Shown here: positions 5,922-8,965 of the stretch, one piece after another
Numbering within the stretch: position 1 is the stretch's first letter
How the letters are laid out: each line of letters starts with the position of its first letter
Assembly: GCA_905209725.1 (NCBI GenBank)
Contig: CAJLTZ010000090.1
Coordinates: 1 to 8,965 of the forward strand
Origin: an uncultured Muribaculaceae bacterium
GTDB lineage: Bacteria > Bacteroidota > Bacteroidia > Bacteroidales > Muribaculaceae
Direction: 5' to 3'
Length of the DNA: 8,965 nucleotides
Translations under genes and position numbers: made by a program
Notes under the pieces: generated by a model
The model's database searches: none
What the model saw: only the letters and a program-made list of their open reading frames with translations
What the model was told of the DNA's origin: nothing

Positions 5922-6860
5922 ATGGGAAAGAACCTGTTGCGAATCATCGTGGCCATTCTTCTGGTCGCATTCATAGGCGCGGTGCCCGCAGAGGGACGCC
6001 GCAAGAAAAGCTCACGCCGCAAGTCACGCACCACGAAGGTGTATAAACGCAGTTCGTCGCGCCGCTCGAAGACGCGCTACCGCCTGCCGCAGGCCCAGCC
6101 CGCGGAGGTGGCCGCCAAACCGCAGACCGACGTGCAGGCCGTGGAGAGCGTGCAGCGGAAGGCTGACCCCAAACGCAAGATTGTGGTCAGCAAACCCGAC
6201 CTCGATGAGATCCGCACCTCCACGCTCGACCCCACAAGCAAGTTCTATTTCCCGAAACTCATGGCGAAATATGAGCACAACGACACCACGATGACCTCCG
6301 AGGAATACCGCCATCTCTATTTGGGCTATATGTTCCAGGAGGATTTCGACCCCTACCGCCAGAGCCCCTATGCCGAGAAAACTATGGCGCTCCGCTCGAA
6401 AACCAACCACACCAAGGAGGAGATCGACACCATCACCAAATATGCGCAATTGTCGCTGCAGGACAATCCTTTCGACCTGCGTCAGATGTCATTCCTTGTG
6501 CACGTGCTGAAAGAGCGCCGCAAGGATATGCGCGCCAAAATCTGGGAATATCGCCTGGAGCACCTACTCGGCGCCATCAAGAGCACCGGCAACGGCGAGA
6601 ATGTGGAGAACGCATGGTATGTGATCTACCCGATGCATGAATACGACATGGTGCAGCTTCTTGGCTACGAGGCCACAGACGCCGACTTCATCGAACCGGG
6701 CTACGACTATCTCAGCGTGCGGCCCGACGAGAGCGACACACGCCGTCGCGACAAGAGTGCCAAAGGATTTTATTTCAACATCATCGTGCCTCAGGAGCAA
6801 TATGAACTGAAGCATCCCGAAGAGACCTCCGTCAGCGCCGACGACATTCCCGCGGATTAA
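5922..6860 (+). CDS. Exported protein with polybasic N terminus and DUF4919-like domain
   Basis: A 312-aa protein with an apparent Sec signal peptide (MGKN, hydrophobic 5-20, cleavage plausible after A23 in AVPA). There is no lipobox Cys, so it should be released into the periplasm or beyond. The mature N terminus is extremely basic: 16 of residues 26-54 are Arg or Lys, mixed with Ser/Thr. A Pro/Ala/Gln-rich linker (~55-80) follows. The remainder (~95-300), with SEEYRHLYLGYMFQEDFDPY (126-145) and repeated Tyr/Asp motifs, resembles the Bacteroidales DUF4919 family from memory; no function is known for that family. Predicted partners are unknown. The gene sits 3 bp after the membrane-protein gene and 43 bp before slyD, all on the same strand. 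The basic stretch could bind an acidic envelope polymer or nucleic acid, but that is inference only. Confidence 0.75.
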   Translation: MGKNLLRIIVAILLVAFIGAVPAEGRRKKSSRRKSRTTKVYKRSSSRRSKTRYRLPQAQPAEVAAKPQTDVQAVESVQRKADPKRKIVVSKPDLDEIRTSTLDPTSKFYFPKLMAKYEHNDTTMTSEEYRHLYLGYMFQEDFDPYRQSPYAEKTMALRSKTNHTKEEIDTITKYAQLSLQDNPFDLRQMSFLVHVLKERRKDMRAKIWEYRLEHLLGAIKSTGNGENVENAWYVIYPMHEYDMVQLLGYEATDADFIEPGYDYLSVRPDESDTRRRDKSAKGFYFNIIVPQEQYELKHPEETSVSADDIPAD

Positions 6861-6869
6861 TGTTGAATT

Positions 6870-6886
6870 CAGTCGCGCAGCGACTG
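6870..6886 (+). other. Short hairpin in the gap before slyD
   Basis: CAGTCGC (6870-6876) pairs with GCGACTG (6880-6886) around a GCA loop, a perfect 7-bp stem. No T-tract follows (CCCTATAAAATAAG), so it is unlikely to terminate. It may tune mRNA processing or slyD translation; the ATG is 17 bp past the stem. Confidence 0.4.
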
Positions 6887-6903
6887 CCCTATAAAATAAG
6901 CTT

Positions 6904-7473
6904 ATGGACAAGATACAACCCGGCAAATTCGTGGAATATGCCTACCGACTTTTCGACAGCGCCACCGGCGAACTCCTTTTCGAGGCAAAGAAAGATCAGC
7001 CCGACCAGATGGTCTACGGCGCCTCGCAGGATGTGGTGCCCGCCCTTGTAAATGCTATCGACGGCCTCTCAGTAGGCGACCGTTTTGAACTGGAACTTCC
7101 CCCTGCCGCTGCCTTTGGCGACTATAACCCCCACGACGTGCTTGAACTCGACAGCGAAATCTTCATGCGCGACGGCAAGATTGCCGAGGAGGTAAAAGCT
7201 GGAGCACTCCTCCCGATGATGACAGCCGACGGCTACCGCGTGATGGGACGAGTGCTTGAAGTAGGCAAGAAGGTGAAGATGGATTTCAACCACCCCTTCG
7301 CCGGCAAGACAGTGCGTTATGAGGGTGAGATCATCACCGTGCGCGACGCCACGGAAGATGAGATTCATCCCACATCGGGCTGCGGCGGCTGCCACGGCGG
7401 CTGCGGCTCACACGAAGGTGGCTGCGGCTGCGACGAAGGTGGCTGCGGTGAAGGTGGGTGTTGCGGAAAATGA
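6904..7473 (+). CDS. slyD: SlyD-type FKBP peptidyl-prolyl cis-trans isomerase with Cys/Gly-rich tail
   Basis: A 189-aa cytosolic FKBP of the SlyD class, which catalyses prolyl isomerisation, has chaperone activity and in many species handles nickel. The split FKBP domain spans ~1-68 (VEYAYRLFDSATGELLFE; MVYGASQDVVPALVNAIDGLSVGD) and ~128-150 (DFNHPFAGKTVRYEGEI), with the insert-in-flap chaperone domain between them (~69-127, starting AAAFGDYNPHDV). The C-terminal tail (155-189) is a metal-binding type extension with eight Cys (160, 163, 167, 174, 176, 181, 186, 187) and three His (155, 164, 170) in Gly/Glu context. E. coli SlyD has a His-rich tail, so the Cys bias is a visible difference, though Cys-containing tails are known in the family. 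The gene is the last of the plus-strand run; its TGA directly abuts the ribH stop on the other strand, and no separate terminator is visible. Confidence 0.92.
   Translation: MDKIQPGKFVEYAYRLFDSATGELLFEAKKDQPDQMVYGASQDVVPALVNAIDGLSVGDRFELELPPAAAFGDYNPHDVLELDSEIFMRDGKIAEEVKAGALLPMMTADGYRVMGRVLEVGKKVKMDFNHPFAGKTVRYEGEIITVRDATEDEIHPTSGCGGCHGGCGSHEGGCGCDEGGCGEGGCCGK
7412..7448 (+). repeat. 21-bp period repeat inside slyD encoding the Cys-rich tail
   Basis: ACGAAGGTGGCTGCGG occurs at 7412-7427 and again at 7433-7448. The 21-bp period equals seven codons (HEGGCGC, then DEGGCGE), so the tail could grow or shrink by whole heptads through replication slippage without loss of frame. Confidence 0.8.
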
Positions 7474-7998
7474 TTACTTCCGGAAGGAGGTATAGCAAAG
7501 TGAAGCGGCGGCAGTATGGAGGTTGGCCATCTTGATGGCGGCCACAGCTGCCTCCGCTCCTTTATTGCCTAAAGTGCCGCCGGCACGGTCGAGCGCCTGC
7601 TGCAGGTTGTTGACGGTAAGCACGCCGAAAATCACCGGCGCCTTTCCTTCGGCATTCAGGCGCGCCACGCCCTCCGCCGCCACCTCGCACACATAGTCGA
7701 AGTGGGGAGTATCGCCGCGGATCACACATCCCAACACGATGATTGCCCGGATGTCAGGCATATTGTGAAGCGCCATGGCGGCTGCGTTCACGAGTTCCAC
7801 GGTGCCCGGCACATCGGCCATGAACACCTCCCCTTCGGCCACACCGGCCTTTCGGAGCACGTCGAGCGCGCCGTCGCGAAGAGCGTGAGTAACATCCGGA
7901 TTCCATTCAGCCGTGAAGATGGCACATTTGAAATCCCCAATATCAGAAATGCGCGGAATCTCAAGTTCCGCGCCATTTGTATTCAGTATCGTCGACAT
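7474..7998 (-). CDS. ribH: 6,7-dimethyl-8-ribityllumazine synthase (riboflavin biosynthesis)
   Basis: A 174-aa cytosolic enzyme that condenses 5-amino-6-ribitylamino-uracil with 3,4-dihydroxy-2-butanone 4-phosphate to give the lumazine precursor of riboflavin; the family forms pentamers or 60-mer capsids. Seen in the sequence: substrate-binding W32-N33 in TAEWNPDVT, VPGTVELVNAA (63-73), the signature GCVIRGDTPHFDYV (90-103) with the catalytic His (H99), PVIFGVLTVNN (121-131), and R138 in ALDRAGG followed by TLGNKG. The length is slightly above the usual 150-165 aa because of N- and C-terminal extensions. The start ATG (complement of 7996-7998) is chosen because the longer frame upstream is low-complexity and overlaps the TPR gene. 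It lies 40 bp downstream of the TPR gene in the same direction, so co-transcription is likely. No FMN riboswitch is visible in that 40-bp gap, and other rib genes are not in the window. Confidence 0.95.
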   Translation of the reverse strand: MSTILNTNGAELEIPRISDIGDFKCAIFTAEWNPDVTHALRDGALDVLRKAGVAEGEVFMADVPGTVELVNAAAMALHNMPDIRAIIVLGCVIRGDTPHFDYVCEVAAEGVARLNAEGKAPVIFGVLTVNNLQQALDRAGGTLGNKGAEAAVAAIKMANLHTAAASLCYTSFRK

Positions 7999-8005
7999 CT
8001 TTTCC

Positions 8006-8040
8006 GATTGATGATTGATGATTCTCCGAGATTGATGATT
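8006..8040. repeat. Three copies of an 11-bp repeat between the TPR gene and ribH
   Basis: GATTGATGATT occurs at 8006-8016, 8013-8023 (overlapping, 7-bp unit) and 8030-8040. On the coding (minus) strand this gives AATCATCAATC repeats filling most of the gap between the TPR stop and the ribH start, and overlapping the TPR stop codon. It may be simple slippage-prone sequence. Confidence 0.75.
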
Positions 8041-8899
8041 AGTCTTTCTTTTCGGATTTGAGTTTGGTGCGCGCCGTTTTCTGCACTTTCTCGAGGAATT
8101 GCTTCCAGACGGGAGCGTGGGCCTCATCCTGCTCAATCTGGCCGGTGAGCTGCAGGATCTCCTGTTCGAGTTCGAGGGCCTCGAGGGCGATGGCATGGGG
8201 CAGCACGGCGTTGAGGAGGCGCTTGGCGCGGGCCAGTTCCGACTTCGAGTGCATCATCACGCGGGCCATGTCGATTGTGAGTCTCACCTCGCGGCGTGTC
8301 ACCTTTCCGGCACGTTTCTTGGCCAGGCGGATAGCCTCCATATAGAAGCGCACGGCAGCGCGGTAGTCGCCGGTGGAGGCGAGCATCTCTGCCGTTTTCC
8401 GGAGCGACTCCACAAGTCTGTCGGTAGCGGCGGCCACTCCGGCGTTCACCTTCTCATAGAGGATGCCGGTGTTGAGTTGCTGCTTGGCAAGGAGGTCGAG
8501 CGTCTTCTTGCGGGAGCGCAGGATTCGCGTGGAGAGTTCCATGGCGAGCACGTGGAGCGGGCCGAAGCGACCGGAGTCGTCGCGCAGCATATTCTCCAGC
8601 ACCTTGAAAAGCATCTCCAGTTCCTTCTCGCTCTGCTTATAGTCCTTGAGGGCGAAGTGGATCTCGCTCAGGTCGAAAAGCAGCGAGGCAAGCATGGCGC
8701 GGAATTCCGCATGGTTGTAACTGGAAAAATCGCGCAGACGGCGAAGCGACTCAACTGTCTTCTGCAAGGACTCTTCATATTTCTCCTCGGCGAAGAGTTT
8801 CTCCGATTCGGCGCGTAATGCCAAGGCATTCTCAAGCACCTCGCGGTCGGCTTTGTCGGCAATATTTTCCAGTTTTACCGGAAGTTCGGTGAGTGTCAT
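8039..8899 (-). CDS. TPR-like alpha-helical repeat protein
   Basis: A 286-aa protein that is almost entirely helical, rich in Leu, Ala, Glu, Lys and Arg, with no signal peptide or membrane segment, so cytosolic. TPR-like helix pairs are visible: LFAEEKYEESLQKTVESLRRL (start ~35), SEIHFALKDYKQSEKELEML (~78-97), and the most canonical unit, AEMLASTGDYRAAVRFYMEA (170-189), with the expected small/aromatic positions (A, G, Y, A, Y, A). Helices continue to ~255, and a Lys-rich tail ends the protein. Such proteins usually act as binding scaffolds; the partner is not apparent. It is the first gene of a minus-strand unit with ribH 40 bp downstream, a neighbourhood I recall from other Bacteroidales but have not checked. 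ATG at 8899 lies only 12 bp from the dispersed repeat copy at 8912-8950, which must therefore form part of its promoter or leader. Confidence 0.85.
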   Translation of the reverse strand: MTLTELPVKLENIADKADREVLENALALRAESEKLFAEEKYEESLQKTVESLRRLRDFSSYNHAEFRAMLASLLFDLSEIHFALKDYKQSEKELEMLFKVLENMLRDDSGRFGPLHVLAMELSTRILRSRKKTLDLLAKQQLNTGILYEKVNAGVAAATDRLVESLRKTAEMLASTGDYRAAVRFYMEAIRLAKKRAGKVTRREVRLTIDMARVMMHSKSELARAKRLLNAVLPHAIALEALELEQEILQLTGQIEQDEAHAPVWKQFLEKVQKTARTKLKSEKKD

Positions 8900-8911
8900 A
8901 TCTTTGTATGT

Positions 8912-8950
8912 TTAGACCCCATCCCATAAAAAATGTTAATGCAGGGGCGA
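8912..8950. repeat. Second, diverged copy of the palindromic element's left arm
   Basis: Bases 8912-8950 match 5181-5219 at 35 of 39 positions: differences are C to T at 8927 and at 8940, and CT to GG at 8945-8946. The copy includes the arm, its flanking TT and the start of the spacer. The matching right arm is not present within the remaining 15 bases; it may lie beyond the window or be missing. The element sits 12 bp upstream of the TPR gene start. Confidence 0.85.
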
Positions 8951-8965
8951 CCGATTTTTGATGCA

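Noticed and set aside
5420..6046. 208-codon plus-strand frame overlapping the membrane protein and the next gene
   Set aside because: Its translation is His/Arg/Gly-rich low-complexity sequence, while the alternative frame gives a clean multi-span membrane protein that ends 3 bp before a signal-peptide start.
6870..6886. Intrinsic terminator between the DUF4919-like gene and slyD
   Set aside because: The 7-bp stem is not followed by a T-tract, so it is listed only as a hairpin.
7477..7486. CTTCCGGAAG palindrome near the convergent stop codons as a shared terminator
   Set aside because: It is a 10-bp palindrome with no room for a loop and no flanking T or A run, and it encodes the conserved-frame C terminus of RibH.
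7999..8196. 66-codon N-terminal extension of ribH
   Set aside because: The extension is Ser/Arg/Pro-rich, overlaps the TPR gene in another frame and includes the intergenic repeats. Lumazine synthase homologues begin near the internal Met at 7998.
8099..8818. 239-codon plus-strand frame opposite the TPR gene
   Set aside because: The minus-strand frame gives a coherent helical-repeat protein in line with ribH; the plus-strand frame has a Gly/His/Leu-rich shadow composition and no recognisable domain.

Overview
The window looks like a chromosomal segment of a moderately GC-rich gut-type Bacteroidales bacterium. Muribaculaceae or a close relative is my best guess, by inference from protein style rather than any search. 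The grounds are a Bacteroidetes-type C-terminal tail on the first protein, a DUF4919-like lipoprotein-free exported protein, a long RelA/SpoT homologue of the Bacteroidales kind, a Bacteroidetes -7 promoter box (TAnnTTTG) at one start, and few clear Shine-Dalgarno sites.

Layout. Bases 2-694 hold the 3' end of a secreted or surface protein, closed by a strong intrinsic terminator (721-753). A plus-strand pair follows: a bifunctional-type (p)ppGpp synthetase/hydrolase (801-3056) and, 28 bp later, a PgpH-type 7TM-HD protein expected to hydrolyse cyclic di-AMP (3085-5157). A 227-bp intergenic stretch (5158-5384) carries a perfect 29-bp inverted repeat, an extra half copy of its inner motif, and a structured AT-rich leader. 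A second plus-strand run holds an unrecognised polytopic membrane protein (5385-5918), an exported protein with a polybasic N terminus and DUF4919-like body (5922-6860), and a SlyD-type FKBP prolyl isomerase with a Cys/Gly-rich tail (6904-7473). The minus strand carries a TPR-like helical protein (8899-8039) followed by ribH, lumazine synthase (7998-7474). The slyD and ribH stop codons abut with no base between them.

The most notable points are two. First, the (p)ppGpp enzyme and the predicted c-di-AMP phosphodiesterase lie together in what looks like one transcription unit; in Firmicutes PgpH-type activity is reported to be inhibited by ppGpp, so the pair may join two alarmone systems. Second, the long palindrome after pgpH has a diverged second copy at the right edge of the window, just upstream of the TPR-ribH unit, which points to a dispersed intergenic repeat family. 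Most genes are housekeeping or conserved; I see no transposase, phage gene, CRISPR array, rRNA or tRNA.
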